Source of the DNA: Streptomyces triticagri
GTDB lineage: Bacteria > Actinomycetota > Actinomycetes > Streptomycetales > Streptomycetaceae
DNA: 64,000 bases
Reading direction: 5' to 3'
Assembly: GCF_003429565.1 (NCBI RefSeq)
Contig: NZ_QUAK01000025.1
Span: 1 to 64,000, forward strand
Shown here: positions 1-10,405 of the stretch, piece by piece
Layout of the letters: the number at the start of each line of letters is the position of its first letter
How positions within the stretch are numbered: the first letter of the stretch is position 1
Position numbers and translations under genes: made by a program
Notes under the pieces: model-generated
Told to the model about the DNA's origin: nothing
The model's database searches: none
The model's input: only the letters and a program-made list of their open reading frames with translations

Positions 1-936
1 CCGGGCGCCCGCGCGATAGGCCGCGATCGCTCCGGCCCGCGCAGCCCGGGTGTCACCCGCCGGGAGAGCCGGACGCGCCCCGCCCCCGCCGCCGGACCGG
101 GCCCCGCCGCCGGACCGGGCCCCGTCGAGGGCGGGCGCACCGACCGCCACCTGTCCGGAACTCCCGCCCGGATGACCGGAATTGAGCGCTTCATACGCAC
201 CTTCGCGCCCACCCGGCGCATGCGGCGCCGGAAGACCACCGCCCGAACCACTCCCGGGAGGACCACCACCCTGCTCACCACCCGGAGCGCGATCGGGCCC
301 ACCACCGCCGCCGCCCCCGTCGTCCTCCTCCGGAGGATCCGGCACCGGGTCGTACCCGCACAGCGCGTCCTCCGCCGCACCCGCGGCAAGGCCCGTCAGC
401 ATGATGCGGCCGTCGTCGCAGACCAGGACCGTACGCACCGTGATGTTCCGATGGACCCAGCCGTGTGCATGCAGGACGCGCAGGGCGGTGAGGACGTCCG
501 AGGCGACCTCCGCCGCCCGATAAGGCGCCAACGGCCGCTCGGCCAGGAGCGCGGCGAGCGGCCTGGCGGCCACCACCTCGCTCACGATCCAGAGCGAACC
601 ACCCTCCGCGAAGACGTCGAAGACCTGGTCGAGCCGCGGATGGTCCGGAATCTGCGCGGCCGCCTGGGCGGCCTCGATGGCCCTTCGCACCGCGGGGTCG
701 GTGGGCCTGCGCGTGGTCCGCCCCGAGGCCCGCCGGGGCGCCGGCACCGCCCCGGGCCCGCCGTCCTCGTCGAGCACCTCCGCCTCGACGACCTCCGGCA
801 ACGGCACCTGCCTGACGAGGACTTCCTGCCCGCTGTACGTGTCGAACGCGCGCGTCTCGGCGAACTCGTACTCATCGGAAGGCGGCAACGGCAGACGGTA
901 ACGGTCGGCAAGCACACGTCCCGCGTAGTCGTCCAC
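1..936 (-). CDS. Protein kinase-like protein, catalytically degenerate (partial, 3' end outside window)
   Basis: The protein starts at a GTG (936) preceded by GGGAGG and runs off the left edge after 312 codons. Residues about 10-190 have the layout of a bacterial Ser/Thr protein kinase, but key residues are changed. The catalytic HRD is HRN (residues 162-164), the KPxN that should follow is replaced by TVRT, and the DFG position reads GLA in MLTGLA (about 179-184). The nucleotide-binding VAVK lysine also seems to be lost (VLVRQV). The rest is a Gly/Pro/Ala-rich linker of low complexity. It lies downstream of a complete membrane kinase on the same strand, so it may be a pseudokinase regulator or scaffold in a kinase cluster. 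The kinase fold is inferred from motif spacing; the substrate or partner is unknown. Confidence 0.75.
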   Translation of the reverse strand, partial: MDDYAGRVLADRYRLPLPPSDEYEFAETRAFDTYSGQEVLVRQVPLPEVVEAEVLDEDGGPGAVPAPRRASGRTTRRPTDPAVRRAIEAAQAAAQIPDHPRLDQVFDVFAEGGSLWIVSEVVAARPLAALLAERPLAPYRAAEVASDVLTALRVLHAHGWVHRNITVRTVLVCDDGRIMLTGLAAGAAEDALCGYDPVPDPPEEDDGGGGGGGPDRAPGGEQGGGPPGSGSGGGLPAPHAPGGREGAYEALNSGHPGGSSGQVAVGAPALDGARSGGGARSGGGGGARPALPAGDTRAARAGAIAAYRAGAR

Positions 937-1090
937 ATCGCCTCCCCGTCACCCTGCGCGGCGTCCGATGCTCCTGTCCGCGCACTTCTACCCGTCCCGT
1001 TGTGCGCCAAGTCCGATCGTTTCCCGCCAGATTGCGGTTGCGTAGGGTTCGCGCGGTCTCACGATACGTCACCACGTACATCTGTGCGGG

Positions 1091-1099
1091 TTATCCACA
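1091..1099 (+). promoter_or_regulatory. DnaA-box-like nonamer
   Basis: The sequence TTATCCACA is an exact match to the classical DnaA box. It lies in the 220-bp gap between the membrane kinase gene and the degenerate kinase gene, which otherwise shows no strong structure. A single nonamer can occur by chance, so the function is uncertain. Confidence 0.35.
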
Positions 1100-1156
1100 G
1101 GCTTCGGTTCAACGGGCAACGGGCGGCCGGGGATTCAGCCGGGGTCCGGCCGGGGC

Positions 1157-3016
1157 TCAGCCTTTCGGCTCGAAGGTGTCGAAGGCGACATCGCGCAGCT
1201 GGGAGCAGGATTTGTCGTCCCACTTGTCCGCGCCGCAGGTGATCATGATCGCGTAGGCGTGCGAATCATCCGTCACAAAGCCCCTGTTGAGTATCCGCGC
1301 CTTGACACCGCCGGACTCGGTACGGGTGAACTCCCAGTCGGCGACGGTCCGGTAGCCGCGCCAGTCGGAGGGCTTGAGCGAAAGCCGCTTGTAGTCCTTG
1401 GAGTTCCCCTTGACGGCCGGCTCCAGGGCCAGCCAGGCCGCCGCCGCGTTCTTGCCCGGAGAGTCACCGGCATCCACCTGGACCTTCGGATAACTCCCGG
1501 CGCCCGCTGCGTAGATCGCACCGCTGCCGGCGCCCGCCTCCCCGATCTGCTTCCAGCCCTCGGGCAGCGCGATGCTGAACTCGAACTTCGAGTTGGTGAC
1601 CCGCTCGTAGCCGTCCGGCACCCCGCCGTCGGGGTCGTCGGCGTCCTTGCCTCCGTCGCCGTCACCCGCGTCGTCGTCCCCGGCCTGGTCGCCCTTGCCG
1701 CCGTCGGTGTCCTCCTTGGGCTTGTCGGCTCCCTTGTCGCCGTCCTTGCCCTGGCCCGCGTCCGCGGACTCCTGGGTGCCGCCGCCCTTGTTGTCACGGC
1801 TGCCGCCGTCCGAGTCGCCGCCGCTCAGGGCGATGGCGAGGACCGAACCGAGCACGACCAGCGCGGCGACGGCCGCCAGGATCACCATCCGGTGCTTGGC
1901 GAAGAGCCGACCGAGCGCCTCCCACTGGGCGTTCCGCGCCGCAGGCGCGGCACTCGGCGGCCCGGCAGGAGCGGAAGGTGTGGCCGCGACGCCGTCTCCC
2001 GCCGAAGCCGCAGCGGCGCCCGACGCCTCGCCCTTGCCCTTCTCCTCCGCCGCGGGCTCGGCGGCAGCCCCGGCCGAGCCCTTCGGCTTCTCCGTCGGCA
2101 CAGGCGGCGCAGGCGGCAGCGGCATCGCCCGCGTCGCATCCGCCTTCGGCTCCGGCTTCTTCTCCTCGACCTCCGGAAGGTGAATCACGTCGTTGAGCAG
2201 CGCCCGGGCGCCGGCGTCGTCGAGACGCTGATCCGGGTCCTTGGCGAGCAGTCCGTAGATGACCTCTTCGAGCGGCCCCGCGTTCTTCGGCGGCTCGAGC
2301 GACTCCGTCATCACCGCGGTGAGGGTGGCGATCGCCGAGCCCTTGTCGTACGGCGGCACACCCTCGACCGAGGCGTAGAGGAGACCGCCGAGCGACCAGA
2401 GGTCCGCGGCGGGACCGGGCTTGTGCCCGCGCGCTCGCTCGGGGGAGATGTACGACGGGGCCCCGACCAGCATCCCGGTCGAGGTGATCGACGGGTCGCC
2501 CTCGACCTGGGCGATCCCGAAGTCGGTGAGCACGACCCGTCCGTCGTCCTCGGAGATCAGGACGTTGGACGGCTTCACGTCGCGGTGCAGAATGCCCTCG
2601 CGGTGCGCGGAACGCAGTACGTCGAGCACCGCGAGCCCCACCTCGGCGGCACGCCGGGGCGTCAACAGGCCGTCGTCCCGCGTCACCTCGGCGAGCGACT
2701 TGCCCTCGATCAGCTCCATGACGATCCACGGACGGTCGTCCTCGTCGACCACGTCGTAGACCGTCACCGCGCCGTTGTTCCTGATGCGGGCGATCGCCTT
2801 GGCCTCGCGCAGGGTGCGCGTGATCAGCCGGCGCTTCTCGTCCTCGTCGATCGCCGAGGGAAACCGCAGCTCCTTGACCGCGACCGTACGGCCGAGCGTC
2901 TCGTCGACTGCGCGCCAGACGGTGCCCATCCCGCCGCGACCGAGGACCTCACCCAGGCGGTACCGCCCGGCAAGGAGGCGCCCCGTGGTCTCCTTCGGCT
3001 GCTCAGCCTCCGACAT
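1157..3016 (-). CDS. Membrane Ser/Thr protein kinase with extracytoplasmic sensor-like region
   Basis: This 619-residue protein is a Hanks-type kinase. It has the glycine loop GRGGMG (26-31), the ATP lysine in VAVKEL (48), HRDVKPSN (145-151), DFG (166-168) and the SPERA activation-segment end, so all catalytic residues are present. An Ala/Pro/Lys-rich juxtamembrane linker leads to one transmembrane helix (about 377-397). Beyond it are an Asp/Gly/Lys-rich spacer and a folded C-terminal domain of about 150 residues outside the membrane, with no PASTA repeats. I chose the ATG at 3016 because GAGGGG lies just upstream; an ATG at 3031 is possible. The kinase-like gene at 1-936 follows on the same strand. 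The signal sensed and the substrates are unknown. Confidence 0.9.
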   Translation of the reverse strand: MSEAEQPKETTGRLLAGRYRLGEVLGRGGMGTVWRAVDETLGRTVAVKELRFPSAIDEDEKRRLITRTLREAKAIARIRNNGAVTVYDVVDEDDRPWIVMELIEGKSLAEVTRDDGLLTPRRAAEVGLAVLDVLRSAHREGILHRDVKPSNVLISEDDGRVVLTDFGIAQVEGDPSITSTGMLVGAPSYISPERARGHKPGPAADLWSLGGLLYASVEGVPPYDKGSAIATLTAVMTESLEPPKNAGPLEEVIYGLLAKDPDQRLDDAGARALLNDVIHLPEVEEKKPEPKADATRAMPLPPAPPVPTEKPKGSAGAAAEPAAEEKGKGEASGAAAASAGDGVAATPSAPAGPPSAAPAARNAQWEALGRLFAKHRMVILAAVAALVVLGSVLAIALSGGDSDGGSRDNKGGGTQESADAGQGKDGDKGADKPKEDTDGGKGDQAGDDDAGDGDGGKDADDPDGGVPDGYERVTNSKFEFSIALPEGWKQIGEAGAGSGAIYAAGAGSYPKVQVDAGDSPGKNAAAAWLALEPAVKGNSKDYKRLSLKPSDWRGYRTVADWEFTRTESGGVKARILNRGFVTDDSHAYAIMITCGADKWDDKSCSQLRDVAFDTFEPKG

Positions 3017-3309
3017 GCGTCCCCTCTGCAATCAACCCGCCCTGGCAGAGCCTTCATTGTCCCTCATGCCAAGGGCCGGGGAAGCCCCGGGTCCACGGCG
3101 CAACGGTGCGCGTACGCAATGCGCCGCACCGCACCCGGCGACCTCGTCATATGCCACGGGACGCCCGTTCCGACCCGGTTCAGGCCGTGTCGCCGGCACC
3201 AACTCCCTCTGACCGCCGGCACCAACTCCCCTGACGGACAGCTCCGTTGGACAGCTCCTTGGACGCCCCCGGGGCAGCACAGAGCTACGACCCCACCGCT
3301 CCACCCCCA

Positions 3310-5016
3310 TCAGCCCGGCGAAATCTCCGGAGCCCCGAGACGCGCCGCGTCCGCCGTCAGATCGTCGGGCTGCAGCTGCGATTCACGCTCGGCCTCCACC
3401 CGCTTCTCGTAGTGCGCGATCTCCCGCTCGACCTGGTCCTTGTCCCAGTCGAGCACCGGCGCCATCAGCTCGGCGACCTCCCGGGCGCTGCGCGTGCCCC
3501 GGTCGAAGGTCTCGATCGAGATCCTGGTGCGCCGCGTCAGGACGTCGTCCAGGTGCCGGGCGCCCTCGTGCGAGGCCGCGTAGACCACCTCCGCGCGCAG
3601 ATAGTCGTCCGCGCCCGGCAGCGGCTCGGCCAGCGAGGGATCCGCCGCGATCAGCTCGAGCACCTCCTCGGCGAGCGATCCGTACCTGTTCAACAGGTGC
3701 TCGACGCGGACCACATGGAGCCCGGTACGCGCCGCGATACGCGCCCTGGCGTTCCACAGCGCCCGATAGCCCTCGGCACCCACCAGCGGGATGTCCTCGG
3801 TGACACAGTCGGCGACGCGCTGATCGAGTCCGTGCACCGCCTCGTCCACCGCGTCCTTCGCCATCACCCGGTACGTCGTGTACTTGCCGCCCGCCACGAC
3901 CACCAAACCCGGCACCGGATGGGCCACCGTGTGCTCCCGGGACAGCTTGCTGGTGGCGTCCGACTCACCGGCGAGCAGCGGGCGCAGGCCCGCATAGACC
4001 CCCTGCACGTCGTCCCGGGTGAGCGGCACCGCGAGCACCGAATTGACGTGCTCCAGAAGGTAGTCGATGTCCGCGCTGGACGCGGCCGGGTGTGCCTTGT
4101 CGAGGTCCCAGTCCGTGTCGGTGGTCCCGATGATCCAGTGCCTGCCCCACGGGATGACGAAGAGCACGCTCTTCTCGGTACGCAGGATCAGACCCGTCGT
4201 CGAGTTGATCCGGTCCTTCGGTACGACCAGGTGGATGCCCTTGGACGATCGGACGTGGAACTGCCCCCGCTCCCCGACCATCGCCTGGGTGTCATCGGTC
4301 CACACCCCCGTCGCGTTCACGACCTGGCGGGCCCTGATCTCGTACTCACCACCGCCCTCGAGGTCCTGGACCCGGGCGCCGACCACCCGCTCGCCCTCGC
4401 GCAGAAAGCCCGTCACCCGCGCGCGGTTGGCCACCTTCGCCCCGTACGCCGCGGCCGTGCGCACCAGGGTGGCGACATAGCGGGCGTCGTCCATCTGGGC
4501 GTCGTAGTACTGCAGGGCGCCGACCAGTGCGTCCTTCTGCAGGCAGGGCGCGACCCGCAGGGCGTGACGGCGCGACAGATGCCGGTGCATCGGCAGACCC
4601 CGGCCGTGGCCGCGGGACATCGACATCGTGTCGTAGAGCGCGACGCCCGATCCCGCGTAGAGCCGCTCCCAGCCCTTGCCCTTCAGCGGATAGAGGAACG
4701 GCACCGGCTTCACCAGATGCGGGGCGATGCGCTCCAGGAGCAGCCCGCGCTCCTTGAGGGCCTCGCGCACCAGCGCGAAGTCGAGCATCTCCAGATACCG
4801 CAGCCCGCCGTGGATCAGCTTGCTCGACCGGCTGGAGGTGCCGGACGCCCAGTCCCTCGCCTCGACCAGGCCGGTGGACAGGCCGCGGGTCACCGCATCG
4901 AGCGCGGTGCCCGCGCCGACCACTCCGGCGCCGACCACCAGCACGTCCAGTTCCCGCTCGGCCAGGCCGGCGAGTGCTTCGGCGCGCTCTGCAGGGCCCA
5001 GTGTCGCTGTCCTCAC
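3310..5016 (-). CDS. glpD: Glycerol-3-phosphate dehydrogenase (FAD-dependent)
   Basis: The 568-residue protein oxidises glycerol 3-phosphate to dihydroxyacetone phosphate and passes electrons to the quinone pool at the membrane. The N-terminal FAD-binding Rossmann motif VLVVGAGVVGAG (about 25-36) and the family motif SSKLIHGGLRYLE (about 64-76) are present. The C-terminal part matches the usual GlpD cap domain, and the length is typical. The gene is leftward and separated by 284 bp from the divergent dehydrogenase-like gene at 5301. That gap carries two DnaA boxes and short direct repeats. No GlpR-type operator was recognised. Confidence 0.93.
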   Translation of the reverse strand: MRTATLGPAERAEALAGLAERELDVLVVGAGVVGAGTALDAVTRGLSTGLVEARDWASGTSSRSSKLIHGGLRYLEMLDFALVREALKERGLLLERIAPHLVKPVPFLYPLKGKGWERLYAGSGVALYDTMSMSRGHGRGLPMHRHLSRRHALRVAPCLQKDALVGALQYYDAQMDDARYVATLVRTAAAYGAKVANRARVTGFLREGERVVGARVQDLEGGGEYEIRARQVVNATGVWTDDTQAMVGERGQFHVRSSKGIHLVVPKDRINSTTGLILRTEKSVLFVIPWGRHWIIGTTDTDWDLDKAHPAASSADIDYLLEHVNSVLAVPLTRDDVQGVYAGLRPLLAGESDATSKLSREHTVAHPVPGLVVVAGGKYTTYRVMAKDAVDEAVHGLDQRVADCVTEDIPLVGAEGYRALWNARARIAARTGLHVVRVEHLLNRYGSLAEEVLELIAADPSLAEPLPGADDYLRAEVVYAASHEGARHLDDVLTRRTRISIETFDRGTRSAREVAELMAPVLDWDKDQVEREIAHYEKRVEAERESQLQPDDLTADAARLGAPEISPG

Positions 5017-5033
5017 GGCTGCCTCCCGTTGTG

Positions 5034-5091
5034 ATTCGGGTGTGCTCGGTTGTCATTCGGGTGCGCTCGGTCGATTCTGGGTGTGCTCGGG
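5034..5091. repeat. Three imperfect ~20-bp direct repeats
   Basis: The unit ATTCGGGTGTGCTCGGT occurs at 5034-5050, again with one change at 5055-5071, and in a looser form at 5074-5091. The array lies just upstream of the glpD start. It could bind a regulator of glpD or be a slippage product. Confidence 0.5.
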
Positions 5092-5156
5092 CTCACGTCA
5101 CCCATGCCCCGATTCTGTCCGCGTGCACGGACATCGGCCACCTCCACCCCTCAGCC

Positions 5157-5165
5157 TGTGGACAA
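5157..5165 (-). promoter_or_regulatory. DnaA box (Streptomyces consensus)
   Basis: TGTGGACAA on the plus strand is the exact complement of TTGTCCACA, the preferred Streptomyces DnaA box. It lies in the divergent gap between glpD and the dehydrogenase-like gene, facing a second perfect box at 5242-5250. Confidence 0.5.
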
Positions 5166-5241
5166 CACACGGTGAACTACGGCCGCACAATGCCGGAAAT
5201 CGGTCATATTTACTCCTAACCTGACATTGCGCTCGTCCACC

Positions 5242-5250
5242 TTGTCCACA
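5242..5250 (+). promoter_or_regulatory. DnaA box (Streptomyces consensus)
   Basis: The sequence TTGTCCACA is a perfect box 50 bp before the start of the gene at 5301. It is inverted relative to the box at 5157-5165, with about 76 bp between them. A weaker similar site (CTCGTCCAC) lies directly upstream. Confidence 0.5.
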
Positions 5251-5300
5251 GGACTTGCGCACTCCTCCCGCTCCGGCTACAGGGAAGGACGGCTCACTCC

Positions 5301-6560
5301 ATGCCCGCAGATCTCGCCGTCATCGGACTCGGTCATCTCGGCCTGCCACTGGCCCAGGCCGCCGTGGCGGCCGGCATCGACACCCTCGCCTACGACCCGC
5401 GGCACACCGCCGACCTCGCCGCCGGACGGCTGCCCGCGGACGAGGGCGCCCTGACCGCCGCCGACCTGCGCCGCATGCTCGCGAACGGCTTCCGCCCCAC
5501 CACGAACGCCGCCGAACTGGGCCGCGTCCGCACCGCCGTGATCTGCGCCCCGAGCCCGCTCGGCCCGGACCGCTCCCCCGACCTCTCCCACGTCACCGAG
5601 GCCGCCCGCGCCCTCGCCGCCCGGCTGCGCCCGCACACCACCGTGATCCTCGAATCGCCGGTACCGCCCGGCACCACCGAGGACCTGCTGCGCCCCCTCC
5701 TGGAGAAGGGCTCCGGGCTGCGTGCCGGACGCGACTTCCACCTCGCGTACTCCCCCGGCCGCCTCGACCCGGGCAGCCGTACGCACCACCACACCAACAC
5801 CCCGAAGGTCATCGGCGGCATCACCCCGGCCTGCACGGAATCCGCCGCCGCCTTCTACGGCCGGCTCTCCGACAAGGTGGTACGCGCGCGTGGACCACGA
5901 GAAGCGGAGACCGTACAGCTCCTGGAAACCAACTACCGGCACGTCAACATCGCCCTGGTCAACGAAATGGCCGTGCTCTGCCACGACTTGGGCGTCGACC
6001 TGTGGGACGTGATCCGCTGCGCCGAGACCAAGCCCTTCGGCTTCCAGGCCTTCCGCCCCGGCCCCGGAGTGGGCGGCCACGGCGTCCCGCTCGACCCCAC
6101 CTACCTGCCCCACCCCACCCGCACCCCGGGCCATCCGCTGCGCATGGTCGGCCTGGCGCAGGAGATCAACGACCGCATGCCGAGCTACGTCATCCAGCGC
6201 GCCGCCACCCTGCTCAACGAGCACGGCAAGTCCGCCCGGGCCGCCCGCGTACTGCTCCTCGGCGTCACCTACAAGCCCGACCTCGCCTGCCAGGAGGGCG
6301 CCCCCGCACACGAGATCGCCACCCGCCTGATGGATCTCGGCGCCGCGATCAGCTACCACGACCCGTACGTCCCGCACTGGCGCGTACTCGGCCGCCCCGT
6401 CCCCCGCGCCGACTCCCTCTACGAGGCCGCGGCCGAGGCCGACCTGACGATCCTCCTGCAGTCCCACCGCACCTACGACCTGCAGGGCCTCGCGGTGAAG
6501 GCCCAGCTCCTCCTGGACACCCGCGGCGCCACCCCCGTCGGCGCCGCCCACCGACTCTGA
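5301..6560 (+). CDS. Nucleotide-sugar dehydrogenase-like protein lacking catalytic residues
   Basis: The 419-residue protein has the three-domain layout of UDP-glucose/UDP-HexNAc 6-dehydrogenases: an N-terminal NAD Rossmann motif (GLGHLGLPLA, 9-18), a central helical domain (NIALVNEMA) and a C-terminal UDP-binding half (GVTYKPDL). It is closest in style to the WbpA/WecC branch. Most residues of the two-step oxidation are missing. The nucleophilic Cys of GGHC is Gly (GVGGHG, Gly261). The catalytic Lys and Asn of KLLEN are Gln206 and Thr210. The SPE glutamate is Gly153, and the EST threonine is Pro120. Asp265 is kept. The gene is complete and in frame, with no sign of decay, so it may bind a nucleotide sugar or have a regulatory role. 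Its dehydrogenase activity is doubtful. It is convergent with guaB3. Confidence 0.8.
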   Translation: MPADLAVIGLGHLGLPLAQAAVAAGIDTLAYDPRHTADLAAGRLPADEGALTAADLRRMLANGFRPTTNAAELGRVRTAVICAPSPLGPDRSPDLSHVTEAARALAARLRPHTTVILESPVPPGTTEDLLRPLLEKGSGLRAGRDFHLAYSPGRLDPGSRTHHHTNTPKVIGGITPACTESAAAFYGRLSDKVVRARGPREAETVQLLETNYRHVNIALVNEMAVLCHDLGVDLWDVIRCAETKPFGFQAFRPGPGVGGHGVPLDPTYLPHPTRTPGHPLRMVGLAQEINDRMPSYVIQRAATLLNEHGKSARAARVLLLGVTYKPDLACQEGAPAHEIATRLMDLGAAISYHDPYVPHWRVLGRPVPRADSLYEAAAEADLTILLQSHRTYDLQGLAVKAQLLLDTRGATPVGAAHRL

Positions 6561-6583
6561 GGCGTACCGGAGCCGTACACACG

Positions 6584-6627
6584 ACGGCAGGGGCCGCACC
6601 GCGACGAAGCGGTACGGCCCCTGCCGT
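6584..6627. terminator. Bidirectional hairpin between convergent genes
   Basis: Arms ACGGCAGGGGCCG (6584-6596) and CGGCCCCTGCCGT (6615-6627) pair perfectly over 13 bp, with further pairing inside the loop. It sits between the ends of the dehydrogenase-like gene and guaB3. There is no U-run, as is common in Streptomyces. Confidence 0.8.
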
Positions 6628-6654
6628 GTGCCGGGAACGCGCCCGGCGGAAGGC

Positions 6655-7779
6655 TCAGCGGCTGTGCTGCGAGTCGGCCACCGTGACCTCGACCCGCTGG
6701 AACTCCTTGAGTTCGCTGTATCCGGTGGTCGCCATCGAACGACGCAGCGCACCGAAGAAGTTCATCGACCCGTCCGGAGTGTGCGAGGGACCGGTGAGGA
6801 TCTCCTCGGTGCTGCCGACGGTGCCCAGGTGCACCTTCTTGCCGCGCGGCACGTCCTCGTGGACGGCCTCCATGCCCCAGTGGTGGCCCTGCCCGGGCGC
6901 GTCCGTGGCACGGGCGAGCGGGGAGCCCATCATCACCGAGTCGGCGCCGCAGGCGATCGCCTTCGGCAGGTCGCCGGACCAGCCCACGCCGCCGTCGGCG
7001 ATGACGTGCACATAGCGGCCGCCCGACTCGTCCATGTAGTCGCGCCGGGCGGCGGCCACATCGGCCACGGCCGTCGCCATCGGGACCTGGATGCCCAGGA
7101 CGTTGCGCGTGGTGTGCGCGGCGCCGCCGCCGAAGCCGACGAGCACACCGGCCGCGCCGGTCCGCATCAGGTGCAGCGCCGCGGTGTACGTGGCGCAGCC
7201 ACCGACGATGACTGGGACGTCCAGCTCGTAGATGAACTGCTTGAGGTTCAGCGGCTCGGCCGCGCCCGAGACGTGCTCGGCGGAGACCGTGGTGCCGCGG
7301 ATGACGAAGATGTCGACGCCCGCGTCCACGACGGCCTTGGAGAACTGGGCGGTGCGCTGCGGCGAGAGCGCGGCCGCGGTGACCACGCCCGAGTCACGCA
7401 CCTCCTTGATGCGCTGCCCGATCAGCTCCTCCTGGATGGGCGCCTCGTAGATCTCCTGCAGCCGGCGGTTCGCGGTCTCCGGGTCGAGCTCCGCGATCTC
7501 GTCGAGCAGCGGCTGCGGGTCCTCGTACCGGGTCCACAAGCCCTCGAGGTTGAGCACGCCGAGGCCGCCGAGCTCGCCGATCCGGATGGCGGTCGCCGGG
7601 GAGACCACCGAGTCCATCGGGGCCGCCAGGAAGGGCAGTTCGAAACGGTAGGCGTCGATCTGCCAGGCGATCGAGACCTCCTTCGGGTCCCGCGTGCGCC
7701 GGCTGGGGACGATGGCGATGTCGTCGAAGGCGTACGCCCTGCGGCCGCGCTTGCCGCGCCCGATCTCGATCTCAGTCAC
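6655..7779 (-). CDS. guaB3: GuaB3-family IMP dehydrogenase-related protein
   Basis: This 374-residue TIM-barrel protein is related to IMP dehydrogenase but lacks the CBS pair inserted in GuaB. It keeps barrel and phosphate-binding features such as LAAPMDSVVSP, the IADGGVGWSGD strand and the late MMGSPLA loop. In the catalytic loop, where GuaB has GPGSICTTR, this protein reads GGGAAHTTR, so the nucleophilic cysteine is replaced by His222. It lies just downstream of guaB on the same strand, behind a strong hairpin. The family is conserved in actinobacteria; its reaction there is not settled. A role in purine nucleotide balance is inferred from family and position. Confidence 0.88.
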   Translation of the reverse strand: MTEIEIGRGKRGRRAYAFDDIAIVPSRRTRDPKEVSIAWQIDAYRFELPFLAAPMDSVVSPATAIRIGELGGLGVLNLEGLWTRYEDPQPLLDEIAELDPETANRRLQEIYEAPIQEELIGQRIKEVRDSGVVTAAALSPQRTAQFSKAVVDAGVDIFVIRGTTVSAEHVSGAAEPLNLKQFIYELDVPVIVGGCATYTAALHLMRTGAAGVLVGFGGGAAHTTRNVLGIQVPMATAVADVAAARRDYMDESGGRYVHVIADGGVGWSGDLPKAIACGADSVMMGSPLARATDAPGQGHHWGMEAVHEDVPRGKKVHLGTVGSTEEILTGPSHTPDGSMNFFGALRRSMATTGYSELKEFQRVEVTVADSQHSR

Positions 7780-7835
7780 GTTGAGTGGCCTTTCCGTGCT
7801 TCCGTCCTGCGTCTTCCAGTATCCCCGACGCGCAC

Positions 7836-7872
7836 GACGAGGCCCGCGGGCACAGTACCCGCGGGCCTCGTC
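7836..7872 (-). terminator. guaB terminator hairpin
   Basis: Two perfectly complementary 15-bp arms (7836-7850 and 7858-7872) enclose a 7-nt loop just after the guaB stop. The stem holds the core GAGGCCCGCGGG. It separates guaB from guaB3. Confidence 0.85.
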
Positions 7873-7891
7873 AGGTGCGTCCGCCGCCCGT

Positions 7892-10227
<2,336 letters not shown>

Positions 10228-10405
10228 CTCCTGCGCCCTCCCCTCCCGCTCGGCCGAATCGTCCCCGAGGAACTCCACACCTCAAGGATGCGGCATCTCG
10301 CGGGAAACAACATAAGCCGCTGCACGGAACAGCTCGCAGCGGCATCGGCCACCCCGCCCGCACGGCGGCGGGCGGGGACACTCGCACCCCCGCGGACAGG
10401 CACCT

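Noticed and set aside
1259-3412. Long plus-strand open frame opposite the membrane kinase (717 codons)
   Set aside because: It mirrors the kinase gene in high-GC DNA and encodes Arg/Gly/Leu-rich sequence without domains; the kinase on the other strand is clearly real.
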